A stretch of DNA of 64,000 nt from assembly GCF_014930455.1 (NCBI RefSeq), contig NZ_JAAIYO010000003.1, forward strand, positions 248,001-312,000, given 5' to 3'. This document shows positions 56,278 to 64,000 of this stretch, one piece after another. Both the position numbers and the translations under genes were made by a program. Within the stretch, counting starts at the first letter, position 1. Every line of letters begins with the position of its first letter. This DNA is from Corallococcus soli (GTDB lineage Bacteria; Myxococcota; Myxococcia; Myxococcales; Myxococcaceae). Below the pieces are notes generated by a model. The model worked only from the letters and a program-made list of their open reading frames with translations. It was not told the DNA's origin and made no database searches.

Positions 56278-57858
56278 TCACACCGGGGAGATCTCCCGGC
56301 GGCGGAAGGGGCGCTCCACGCGCTTGTTCGCGGTGCGCTTGAGCGCGCGGGCGAGCAGCCGGCGCGTGTCGCGCGGATCCACCACGTCGTCCACCATGGC
56401 CATCGCGGCGGTGCGCTCGATGCGGATGTGAGGGCGCAGGCCCTCGGCCAGCTCCTTCTTCATCGCGGCGGCGGCCTCCGGGCTCTCCGCGCTCTGGAGC
56501 ACCTTGCGCGCGGCGATGGACACCATGCCCTCCGGGCCCATCACGGCGATCTCCGCGCCCGGCCAGGCGACGAGCAGGTCCGGTTCGAAGGCCCGGCCGT
56601 TCATCACGTAATAGCCCGCGCCGTAGCCCTTGCGCACGACGACGGTGAACTTGGGCACGGTGGCGCTGGCGGTCGCGTACATCATCTTCGCGCCGTGGCG
56701 GATGATGCCCTGCTGCTCCACCTTGGTGCCCACCATGAAGCCGGGCACGTCCTGGAGGAAGAGCAGGGGGATGTTGAAGGCGTCGCACAGGTTGATGAAG
56801 CGCGCCGCCTTGTCCGCCGCGTTCACGTCCAGGATGCCGCCCAACTGCATGGAGTTGTTCGCGACGATGCCCAGCGGGTAGCCGTCGATGCGCGCCAGGC
56901 CCGTGATGAGGTTGCGCGCCCAGCGCGGCTTCATGGGGAAGAACTTCCGGTCATCCACCAGCGACAGGATGACCTTGTGCATGTCGAACGCCTGGCGCGG
57001 GCTCTCCGGCACCACCTTGAGCAGGTCCTCGTCGCGGCGATCAAACGGGTCGCTGGTGGGACGGCGCGGCGGCTTGTCCTCGCAGTGGGACGGGAAGAAG
57101 CCCAGGTACTCGCGCACGGCGGCCAGGCAGGTGGCGTCGTCCGGGTACTCCGCGTCCGCGACGCCGGACAGCTCGTTGTGCACCTTCGCGCCGCCCAGCT
57201 CCTCCTCCGTGACCTTCTCGCCCACGGTGGACTCGACGAGGTACGGCCCGCCAATGGCCAGCGAGCTGGTGCCCTTCACCATGGGGAGGAAGTCCGCGAG
57301 GCCGGGGATGTAGGCCGTGCCGGCGGCGCCGGGGCCCACCATGGCGGCGACCTGCGGAATCACGCCGCTCATCACCACCTGCTCGCGGAAGAGGTAGCCG
57401 GTGTCCGCGAAGCTCGCGATGCGCCGGGGGTCGATGCCCGCGCTCGCATCCAGCCTCGCGCCGGCCGAGTCCACCAGCCACACCATGGGGATGCGGCTCT
57501 TCAGCGCGATGTCGCGGAGCCGCGCCACCTTGCGCTCGCCAATCTCACCAATGGAGCCGCCATACACGGTGAAGTCGTAGACCGCGGCGGCCACCGGGCG
57601 GCCGTCGATTTCACCCGTGCCGGTGATGACGCCGTCGGCGGGGGAGGGCTGGCCCTGCTCTTCATCCGGCAGGTTGCCATGGTGCGCGGCGAGCAGACCC
57701 AGCTCCTCGAAGGTGCCGGGATCGAAGAGGAGCTTCAGGCGCTCGCGGGCGGTGAGCTTCCCCTTCGCGTGCTGACGCTCGATGCGTTCAGGACCTCCCA
57801 TGCCCTCGTTGCGCTGGCGCTGCTCGGCGAGCTTCTCCACGCGTTCGGTCATCTTCAT
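56278..57858 (-). CDS. Acyl-CoA carboxylase carboxyltransferase (beta) subunit
   Basis: A 526-residue carboxyltransferase of the propionyl-/methylcrotonyl-CoA carboxylase beta family. It moves carboxybiotin carbon to an acyl-CoA. Two crotonase-like halves are visible, with GPGAAGTAYIPGLADFLPMV in the first and FLQDVPGFMVGTKVEQQGII in the second, along with RKGYGAGYYVMNGRAFEPDL. No biotin carboxylase (alpha) gene lies next to it. Acyl-CoA specificity cannot be told. A 20-bp palindrome lies 17 bp before its start codon, so a repressor probably controls it. Confidence 0.92.
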   Translation of the reverse strand: MKMTERVEKLAEQRQRNEGMGGPERIERQHAKGKLTARERLKLLFDPGTFEELGLLAAHHGNLPDEEQGQPSPADGVITGTGEIDGRPVAAAVYDFTVYGGSIGEIGERKVARLRDIALKSRIPMVWLVDSAGARLDASAGIDPRRIASFADTGYLFREQVVMSGVIPQVAAMVGPGAAGTAYIPGLADFLPMVKGTSSLAIGGPYLVESTVGEKVTEEELGGAKVHNELSGVADAEYPDDATCLAAVREYLGFFPSHCEDKPPRRPTSDPFDRRDEDLLKVVPESPRQAFDMHKVILSLVDDRKFFPMKPRWARNLITGLARIDGYPLGIVANNSMQLGGILDVNAADKAARFINLCDAFNIPLLFLQDVPGFMVGTKVEQQGIIRHGAKMMYATASATVPKFTVVVRKGYGAGYYVMNGRAFEPDLLVAWPGAEIAVMGPEGMVSIAARKVLQSAESPEAAAAMKKELAEGLRPHIRIERTAAMAMVDDVVDPRDTRRLLARALKRTANKRVERPFRRREISPV

Positions 57859-57874
57859 GGCGGCGCACTCCCTG

Positions 57875-57894
57875 GATTGATTCTAGAATCAATC
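57875..57894. promoter_or_regulatory. 20-bp perfect palindrome upstream of the carboxylase gene
   Basis: GATTGATTCTAGAATCAATC is perfectly self-complementary. It is AT-rich in a GC-rich setting and lies 17 bp before the carboxylase ATG, in the ribosome-site/promoter region. It is the expected form of an operator for a dimeric (for example TetR-type) acyl-CoA-sensing regulator; that assignment is inference. Confidence 0.75.
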
Positions 57895-57938
57895 AAAGCA
57901 GGGGTGAGGGCCGGCAGGAAGGGGAGAAGTGGGGAGGG

Positions 57939-59498
57939 TCAGGCCGTGCGCAGGCGTTCGGCCCAGGCGAAGTAGGCGCCCCGGGGGTCCTCGAGCGGGT
58001 CGCGGAAGAGGGCGCGGATGTCGGCGATGTCCACCTGGCCGGAGTCGAAGGCGCGGTAGAGGCTGTCGCCCAGCAGGTAGCCGAGCGCGTGGCTGACGCC
58101 ATGGAAGAGGCGGTCGCGGCGCAGGGGCAGCAGCTTCACGGCCTCCTCCGGCGCTTCGCCCTCCGTGGCCTTGTGGGCCAGGACGAAGGCGGCGATCTGC
58201 CGCTCCAGGCCTCGGGCCTCGCCGAAGCGCTTGGCCCACTCCGCCACGTTGGGGCAGGTGCGGCGCGGGTTGACGAGCTTGGAGCCGAAGAAGCCCAGGG
58301 CCTCCTCCAGGCAGCGGGCGTAGAAGGCCTCGGACGCGCCGCGCGGGGCGTCCATGGCGTCGCCCACGGCGCAGTGGCGCACGAAGTGGGCGGCCTCCTC
58401 GGCGGCGTGGTTGAGCGACAGCGACGCGAGGTATGCCGTGCGCGCCCGAGGGATGTAGCTGCTCTCCCGCGACAGGAGGTGCTTGCGCAGCTGGGACACC
58501 TCCGCCTGGGTGAAGCGGCCGCGCCGCCGGATGCGGGCGAGCACGTCCCCGTCCGCCGCCGTCGTCACCTCCACCGAGTCCAGCCCGCGGCCCACCGGCA
58601 CGCCCGCGAGCCGACCGATGAGCTCCGCCATCTCCCGGAAGCGCTCCGCGGCGCTGCGGTCCATCAGCGGTGCGTCGTCGCCTTCGGCCTCCAGGTAGTC
58701 CAGGAAGCTCTGCTGGCAGAGGACGGGCGAGGCGTTCATCAGGCACAGGGCGCCGTCGGCCAGCTCCACCGCCTCCGCGGCGCCCAGGCGGCCCTCGCGG
58801 GCGAGGCGCCACCAGAGGCCTTCGGCGTTCTGGTAGACGACGAGCCCCCGGCGCGGGTGGGTGTCTCCCAGGGCGCGCTCCACCTGGGCGGGCAGGTGGC
58901 AGGGGGCGGCGTGGAACTGGCCCACCAGCACCATCACCAGCGGGACGTCCTCCGCGCGGGCCACCCGGGCGATGCGCTCCGCGGCGAAGGCGTCACGCAG
59001 CGCGAGCGAACGTTCTCCCTGGGCGCGCCGGTCGATGGCGGCCACCGACAGCTTGTGGCGCTTCGCGAAGCCGAGCACGGCGCGGATGCCGGCCCCCGGG
59101 CCGAAGCCCGTGGTGGGGCCATGGCCCAGCCGGGACAGCAGGGTGCGCTCCGGCAGGCGTCCCGCGAGGTACGCGTCCAGCGCGGCCTGGTGACGGCCTT
59201 CCACGCATTCGAGCGCCAGCACGACGCGCCGCCCGGACGCGAGCGCGCGCTCGGCGAGGTCCAGGTACGTCTGCTGGGCCAGGGGCAGCGTGTGGTAGTC
59301 GCCGACGTAGACGAGGTCCGACGCCGCGATGCGCTGGTGCACGTGCGAGACGGGCACGACGCGCTGGTAGGTGTTCGTGCGACGCCGGTAGCGCGCCTCG
59401 TAGGCACGGAAGGCGTCGGTGCGGCCTTCCACCACCCGGGCAATCTGGGCGCGTTGGCGGCGGAAGAGGGCGAGGTGAAGGGCAAGCGACGCGCGCAT
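57939..59498 (-). CDS. ChaN-like (heme-binding/uptake-related) protein
   Basis: A 519-residue protein. The N-terminal half resembles ChaN-family proteins: SDLVYVGDYHTLPLAQQTYL, VVLALECVEGRHQAALDAYL and VMVLVGQFHA. In Escherichia coli and Campylobacter ChaN-type lipoproteins bind heme. Here there is no signal peptide and the C-terminal 250 residues are an extra helical domain of unknown role, so a cytoplasmic protein is likely. The ATG at 59498 was chosen as the first start giving a family-like N-terminus; its ribosome site is poor. It is divergent from a TonB-dependent receptor, which fits an iron or heme theme. Confidence 0.68.
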   Translation of the reverse strand: MRASLALHLALFRRQRAQIARVVEGRTDAFRAYEARYRRRTNTYQRVVPVSHVHQRIAASDLVYVGDYHTLPLAQQTYLDLAERALASGRRVVLALECVEGRHQAALDAYLAGRLPERTLLSRLGHGPTTGFGPGAGIRAVLGFAKRHKLSVAAIDRRAQGERSLALRDAFAAERIARVARAEDVPLVMVLVGQFHAAPCHLPAQVERALGDTHPRRGLVVYQNAEGLWWRLAREGRLGAAEAVELADGALCLMNASPVLCQQSFLDYLEAEGDDAPLMDRSAAERFREMAELIGRLAGVPVGRGLDSVEVTTAADGDVLARIRRRGRFTQAEVSQLRKHLLSRESSYIPRARTAYLASLSLNHAAEEAAHFVRHCAVGDAMDAPRGASEAFYARCLEEALGFFGSKLVNPRRTCPNVAEWAKRFGEARGLERQIAAFVLAHKATEGEAPEEAVKLLPLRRDRLFHGVSHALGYLLGDSLYRAFDSGQVDIADIRALFRDPLEDPRGAYFAWAERLRTA

Positions 59499-59610
59499 GG
59501 AGCGGAGGCAACGTCGCACGCGCTTCCGGGGGCGGCAAAAAATCAGCGGGAGGGAACGGGGGTGGCTTGCTTGACTCGAATGGCCCTGCAACGGACCATC
59601 GTCGGCAATC

Positions 59611-62600
59611 TTGCTGACCGTTCTTCCTCGCACGCTCATCCTCTGTGCCGTGGTGTTCGTCGCGGCCCCCGTCCACGCGCAGGAGCCCGCGCTGCTGCAC
59701 GCCTCGCCGCCGCGCGCGGAGGCCCGTCAGGCCCTCCAGTTGGACGCGACGCTGGTGGACGGCGGCAAGGTGCTGGAGGTCTTCGTCCGCTATCGCGGCC
59801 CGGGTGAGCCGTACATCCAGGTCCCGATGGAGCGGCAGTACGGAGACCTGTACCGCGCGGAGCTCCCCGCCGAACACATGGTGGCGCCCGGCGTGGAGTA
59901 CTACGTCGAGGCGTCGATGGTGGACGGGGCGCGCACGCCCCTGTTCATGTCCGCGCTTCGCCCCGCGCGCGTCAAGGTCGGAGAGCAGCCCCCGGCGCCG
60001 GTGGCGTCTGGCTCGTCCAGGGCGGGCTCCCGGGCGGAGACGTCCAGGAGCACGCCGGACATCGATGCCTTCACGCCGCCGTCGGGCGCGAATGACGATG
60101 ACGCCGCGCCCACGGCCAGGGCAGGGCCGCCGCCGCCGCCTCCGTCGCGGGGCGGTGCCGTGGATTCGAGGACGGGGACAGGCACGCCCTCGGATGCGCG
60201 AGCCCCGACGCGCGCGGATGCCTCCGACCCGCGTGCCGCGAACGGTCGCGATGGCGGCGATTCGCGAGCCCCCGGTCGCACGGACAGTCCCGATGCTCGC
60301 GCTTCGGGTCGTGGGGATGGCACGGACGCTCGCGCTTCGGGTCGGACTGACAGCTCCGACCCTCGCGCCCCGGCGCGCGCGAACAGTCCGGACTCCCGTG
60401 GCCCGTCGCGTCCGGAGGCCTCCACCCGCACGGACTCCCGGTCCTCCTCCTCGACCTCGCGCCCTTCGGAGTCGGACGACGCGATGGCCGCGCTCAACGC
60501 GGACCTCCCCGCCGACGCCCGCGACAGCGCCTCCCGCCCGGGCACCACCACCGCGTCGCGCGATGCCGGAGCCAGGGGCGCCACGGCGATGGACGACGAC
60601 CTGGCGCTCTACAGCGCGGAGGACGTGCTCGCGGTGACGACGCTCCAGGAGGAGGCGGTGCGCACCGTCCCGGCCATTGGCGCGTCGTTCAGCCGCGCGC
60701 AGATGATCGCGCTGGGCGCGCGCACGGTGGCGGACGTGCTGGACGTGGTGCCGGGCGTGTCCGTCAGCCGCGACGTGCAGGGCTTCCACCGCACCGCCAT
60801 CCGGGGCCAGCGCAACGACGCGGAGGTGCTCTTCCTCCTGGACGGCCACCGCCTCAACAACTTCTTCGACGGCAAGGCGCTGATGAACCTGCCGGTGGAG
60901 AACCTGGAGCGCATCGAGGTCATCCGCGGTCCCGGCTCCGCCATCTACGGCGCGGGCGCCTTCCTGGGCGTGGTCAACCTGGTCACGAACCACGCCGACG
61001 GCGTGCGCGGCGCGGTCACCACGGGCGGGGTTCCCCGCGACGACGGTCGGCTCGCGCTCGCGACGGACGGGCACCTGTCCGCCGCGCACACCACGGGCGA
61101 CCTGCGCCTGTTCATGGACGTGGACCTGTGGAGCCAGGAGGGCGACTCGCTCGTCATTGACCACGACGCGCTGGACGCGGAGTCCGTGGACCAGGGCCTG
61201 CGCAACATCGAGGACCCCGCGGGCCGCACGCGCGACGGGCGCTTCTTCGTCAACGTGGGCGGAGGCATCTCCTACGGCCTGGACAGCGCCGGCCGCATGG
61301 GGGTCTCCGCGCGCTACCTCGCGGAGAAGCGCGACGCCCTGGTGGGCCTGTTCGACACCGTGGGCGAGGACTCGCAGCTGTCGTGGGACGTGCTGCTCGC
61401 GGACCTCACCTGGGACCGCCCCCTGGGCGACGGAGGGCAGGTGCGCGCGCGGTTCGGGTTTGATCAGCAGACCACCGACCGCCTCTTCCAGCTCACGCCC
61501 CCTGACTTCCGCACCGGGGACGGCACCGACCAGCGCTTCCCGGACGGCCTCCAGGAAGAGACGCGCGTCACCGTGCGCACCGTGACGGCGTCGGTGGACG
61601 CGGACCTCGCGCTCGCGAAGGACAACCGCCTCACCCTGGGCCTCGTCGCCGAACAGCAGTCCCTGGCCAACTACGGTTACACGACGAACTACACGCTCGA
61701 CGGCCGCCTGCGCCCCAGCCCCACCGCCCCGGAGGGGCTGGTGGACCTGACCGAGCTGGCGGATGGCGCGGCCTCCCGCCGCCTCAACCTGGGCGTGTCC
61801 GCGCAGGACCAGTGGACCGTCCTCTCCGCGCTGACGCTCACCTTCGGCCTGCGCGTGGACGCCACCCAGCTGCCCAACGTGGACGCTGCGGGGGCGCTGG
61901 ACGGCCGCAAGACGGTGGTGCGCGTCAACCCGCGCGTGGGCCTGGTCATCGCCGCGTCGGACGCGCTCGTGCTCAAGGCCCTCTATGGCCGCGCCTTCCG
62001 TCCGCCCACGCCGCAGGAGCTGGTCGAGCGCATCCCGGACACCGACTACAACCAGGGCCGCTTCGAGGGAAACCCCCTGCTGCAGCCCACCACGGTGGAC
62101 ACCTTCGAGCTGGGCGCGGACCTCATCCAGGCCGCCGGTGACACCCGCGTGCGCGTGCGCGGCAACGCCTTCCTGCAGAACTTCTCCTCGCCCATCACCC
62201 CGGTGGACACCAGCGGCAACATCGTGCCCCTGCGCAACCGCGAGCTGGGCGTGCGCGTATACGGCGTGGAGGCGGAGGCGCGGCTGGAGGCGTCGAAGCG
62301 CGCCGCCGCGTGGGTGAACGCCAGCCTGTCGCGCGCGCAGGACCTGGAGCTGCCGGGCCAGTCCCGACTGCTCACGGACGTGCCCCAGGCCCGCTTCAAC
62401 GCCGGCGTGTCCATGCCCCTGGGGGACTGGGTGAACCTGGACGTGGTGGTGCGCTCCGGCGCCGAGCGCCGCAACAACAGCCGCTCCACGCTGGAGCTCA
62501 TCCGCCGCTACAAGATCCCCGCCTACAGCCTCATCACGGCGCAGCTGCGCTCCGAGCCCATCCTGGAGCACTTCGAGGTGACGCTCTTCGCGCAGAACCT

Positions 62601-62706
62601 CTTCGACCACGACCTGCGCGACGACGTGCCCCGCCCGGACCGTCTCACCGGACTGCTGCCGCGCGAGGGCGTGTCCGGTTACCTCACCCTGAGGGCCTTC
62701 TACTGA
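59611..62706 (+). CDS. TonB-dependent receptor with long low-complexity N-terminal insert
   Basis: A 1031-residue outer-membrane receptor. After a signal peptide (TTG start; ends near VHAQ) comes a beta-rich domain of about 100 residues, then about 190 residues of low complexity rich in Asp, Arg, Ala and Ser, with degenerate repeats such as DARASGRGDGTDARASGR (about 60280-60440). The plug begins near residue 335 (ARTVADVLDVVPGVSVSRD, then FLLDGHRLNNFFDG) and a 22-strand-type barrel ends in RAFY. No TonB-box is clear. The receptor should import an iron complex, cofactor or nutrient. It is coupled to the following lipoprotein (TGATG). Confidence 0.9.
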   Translation: MLTVLPRTLILCAVVFVAAPVHAQEPALLHASPPRAEARQALQLDATLVDGGKVLEVFVRYRGPGEPYIQVPMERQYGDLYRAELPAEHMVAPGVEYYVEASMVDGARTPLFMSALRPARVKVGEQPPAPVASGSSRAGSRAETSRSTPDIDAFTPPSGANDDDAAPTARAGPPPPPPSRGGAVDSRTGTGTPSDARAPTRADASDPRAANGRDGGDSRAPGRTDSPDARASGRGDGTDARASGRTDSSDPRAPARANSPDSRGPSRPEASTRTDSRSSSSTSRPSESDDAMAALNADLPADARDSASRPGTTTASRDAGARGATAMDDDLALYSAEDVLAVTTLQEEAVRTVPAIGASFSRAQMIALGARTVADVLDVVPGVSVSRDVQGFHRTAIRGQRNDAEVLFLLDGHRLNNFFDGKALMNLPVENLERIEVIRGPGSAIYGAGAFLGVVNLVTNHADGVRGAVTTGGVPRDDGRLALATDGHLSAAHTTGDLRLFMDVDLWSQEGDSLVIDHDALDAESVDQGLRNIEDPAGRTRDGRFFVNVGGGISYGLDSAGRMGVSARYLAEKRDALVGLFDTVGEDSQLSWDVLLADLTWDRPLGDGGQVRARFGFDQQTTDRLFQLTPPDFRTGDGTDQRFPDGLQEETRVTVRTVTASVDADLALAKDNRLTLGLVAEQQSLANYGYTTNYTLDGRLRPSPTAPEGLVDLTELADGAASRRLNLGVSAQDQWTVLSALTLTFGLRVDATQLPNVDAAGALDGRKTVVRVNPRVGLVIAASDALVLKALYGRAFRPPTPQELVERIPDTDYNQGRFEGNPLLQPTTVDTFELGADLIQAAGDTRVRVRGNAFLQNFSSPITPVDTSGNIVPLRNRELGVRVYGVEAEARLEASKRAAAWVNASLSRAQDLELPGQSRLLTDVPQARFNAGVSMPLGDWVNLDVVVRSGAERRNNSRSTLELIRRYKIPAYSLITAQLRSEPILEHFEVTLFAQNLFDHDLRDDVPRPDRLTGLLPREGVSGYLTLRAFY

Positions 62707-63536
62707 TGGACCGCCGCTTCCTCGCCGCCGCGCTCGCCGGGCTCACGCTGCTGCCCGGGTGTCTTGCATACAACGATTCCTGCGCCCCGCTGGTGGACGA
62801 CCCCGACGCCGTCGTCGGCTACGTGGGCGAGGAGGTCTACCTGGACAAGACCTTCACCCGGCACGACAACAACGCGCTGGGGCAGCTGGCCGCGGACGCC
62901 TTCCTCCACGCCGAGGACGGCGCGGCGAAGCCCACCGAGCTGGGCATCATCAACGGCGGCTCGCTGCGCGACGAGGGACTGTGCGTCACCCGCACGTCCC
63001 TGCGCTCGGGGCCGCTCTCCAACGGCGTGCTCCATGAGGTGATGCTCTTCGAGAACCTCGTGGTGACGGTGGACCTCACGGAGAAGCAGCTCGTGGCCCT
63101 CTTCGAGCACTCGGTGGCGACCCTGGCCACGGAAGGGCAGGCCATCGTGTCGCCCTCGGGCGCGTTCCTCCAGGTGTCCGACGGCACCACCCTGCGCGTG
63201 GACTGCGCCCGCCCGTCCGGCCAGCGCGTGAAGGAGCTGCGCGTGCGCGGCCGCGCGGTGTCCCTGCCCGCGCGCGAGGACGCGTCCATCCGCTACCGCG
63301 TGGCGATGTCCGCGTTCGTGCTGGAGGGGGGCGACGGCTACGGCAGCATCCTGGGCAACGCGGGGCAGGACCCGGACCGCAACCCGGTGCAGGCGCGCAG
63401 GCTGGGAGGCACGGACACCAACCTCACGGCGGCCTACATGAAGAACACGTACCCCAGCCCGGTCCAGGCGCTGAAGGAGGCCCCGCGCGTCATCTTCGAG
63501 AACTGCGCCCGGCCCGCCAGACCCGCTCCGCGCTGA
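62706..63536 (+). CDS. Lipoprotein with 5'-nucleotidase C-terminal domain only
   Basis: A 276-residue protein. A signal peptide ends in lipobox LPGC. The mature protein matches the C-terminal substrate-binding domain of 5'-nucleotidases (NNALGQLAADAFL, IINGGSLRDEGL, FENLVVTVDLTEKQLVALFE and FVLEGGDGYG), but the metallophosphatase domain is absent, so it is not expected to be an active nucleotidase. It is translationally coupled to the TonB-dependent receptor and may be its surface partner that binds substrate. Confidence 0.85.
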   Translation: MDRRFLAAALAGLTLLPGCLAYNDSCAPLVDDPDAVVGYVGEEVYLDKTFTRHDNNALGQLAADAFLHAEDGAAKPTELGIINGGSLRDEGLCVTRTSLRSGPLSNGVLHEVMLFENLVVTVDLTEKQLVALFEHSVATLATEGQAIVSPSGAFLQVSDGTTLRVDCARPSGQRVKELRVRGRAVSLPAREDASIRYRVAMSAFVLEGGDGYGSILGNAGQDPDRNPVQARRLGGTDTNLTAAYMKNTYPSPVQALKEAPRVIFENCARPARPAPR

Positions 63537-63594
63537 AAAGCCAGCAGCACGAAGCAGGACCTCGAGGGCCGGGGCGAGGGGACGGACGCCTCCG

Positions 63595-63876
63595 CTACGT
63601 CTTGGAGGGCTCGTCCGGGGAGGCCGGGGCGCTGGCCACCACCGCCGCGGGAGCGGCAGCGGGGGCCTGGGCCACGGCGGCCACCTGCCGCGGGGGCAGG
63701 GGGCCGAGCACGTCGTTCATCGAGGGCATCCGACGGATGTCGGCGCGGGCCACCTTCCACGCCTGCTGGACGATCCACGAGAGGGAACGGTCCTGCCGGT
63801 TCGCCTCACGCTGGATCTCCTCCAGCATCTCCTCGGGGAAGTAGAGCGACTGCTTGCGATGATCCGTGGTGGCCAT
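63595..63876 (-). CDS. Small ribbon-helix-helix protein, TIGR04563-type (Myxococcales)
   Basis: A 93-residue protein whose first 50 residues (HRKQSLYFPEEMLEEIQREA, then NRQDRSLSWIVQQAWKVAR) form a ribbon-helix-helix-like DNA-binding or dimerisation domain of a short family that I know from myxobacteria. The tail is Ala/Pro-rich. The ATG at 63876 opens the motif; in-frame residues back to 63990 belong to the upstream gene region. It lies 8 bp after the stop of a paralogue. Confidence 0.75.
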   Translation of the reverse strand: MATTDHRKQSLYFPEEMLEEIQREANRQDRSLSWIVQQAWKVARADIRRMPSMNDVLGPLPPRQVAAVAQAPAAAPAAVVASAPASPDEPSKT

Positions 63877-63884
63877 TGCCGGGG

Positions 63885-64000
63885 CTACTCCTCGCGAGGG
63901 TCCTGGCGTTCGTCGCCAGTGACGTCGTTGACGGCAGGGAATGACTTGATGCGCTCGCGGGCGATCTTCCAGGCCTGCTGCACCACCCATGAGAGGGAAC
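63885..64000 (-). CDS. Second TIGR04563-type protein, N-terminus cut by window edge
   Basis: The visible 38 codons read SLSWVVQQAWKIARERIKSF and end NDVTGDERQDPREE before a TAG at 63885. This is a close paralogue of the next gene (SLSWIVQQAWKVAR), so the two form a tandem pair in one operon. The start lies beyond the right edge. Confidence 0.75.
   Translation of the reverse strand, partial: SLSWVVQQAWKIARERIKSFPAVNDVTGDERQDPREE

Noticed and set aside
60190-60440. Repeats in the receptor insert considered as a CRISPR or DNA satellite array
   Set aside because: Units are degenerate and in frame, and read as protein low complexity; no constant repeat or spacer length.
58993-62610. 1205-residue minus-strand frame opposite the TonB receptor
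   Set aside because: Composition is that of a shadow frame and it overlaps two well-supported genes.

Overview
The window looks like chromosomal DNA of a myxobacterium of the Myxococcus/Corallococcus type. It is very GC-rich and packed with translationally coupled genes (ATGA, GTGA and TGATG junctions). It carries a giant NRPS locus, many lipoproteins, a GH18 chitinase lipoprotein, a long TonB-dependent receptor, and at the right edge two tandem short ribbon-helix-helix proteins of a type I know from Myxococcales. The genus is an inference; no rRNA or tRNA gene was seen.

Region 1 (615-32116) is a nonribosomal peptide locus. Eight plus-strand genes with almost no gaps run from 615 to 29753: a membrane fatty-acid-desaturase-like enzyme, a heme-oxygenase-like diiron oxygenase (HDO) with a degenerate C-terminal cupin (SznF-like layout), a small Rieske protein, two NRPSs (3180 and 3445 aa; six C-A-T modules plus a thioesterase), an aspartyl-hydroxylase-type 2OG/Fe(II) oxygenase, a CBM9-like/DUF5916 outer-membrane protein and a membrane-bound M28 peptidase. 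A ureohydrolase and an MFS exporter follow on the minus strand. From the pocket residues I read Gly - X2 - X3 - Ala - Gly - Ser; X2 and X3 have codes I do not recognise. The first module starts with a C domain, so an acyl starter is plausible. The oxygenase cassette plus unassigned monomers make this the strongest candidate for an undescribed system.

Region 2 (32117-39773) holds a membrane-bound spermidine-synthase-like protein, a lipoprotein, a small membrane protein divergent from an XRE/MmyB-type regulator, an NADPH-FMN reductase, a type-4 uracil-DNA glycosylase and an esterase.

Region 3 (39785-49436) holds most of the 3-keto-5-aminohexanoate lysine pathway: kdd, then kamD, a small secreted protein, kamE, kal and kce. 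A minus-strand block (chitinase, ankyrin protein, secreted catalase) sits between kdd and kamD. Lysine 2,3-aminomutase is not in the window.

Region 4 (49503-57858) has an FAD monooxygenase divergent from a TetR regulator with two clear operators, an SDR-methyltransferase pair, three small exported proteins or lipoproteins separated by strong hairpins, a LysM protein, and an acyl-CoA carboxylase beta subunit with a 20-bp perfect palindrome in front of it.

Region 5 (57939-64000) has a ChaN-like protein divergent from a TonB-dependent receptor with a long low-complexity N-terminal insert, a coupled lipoprotein with only a 5'-nucleotidase C-terminal domain, and the tandem ribbon-helix-helix genes.
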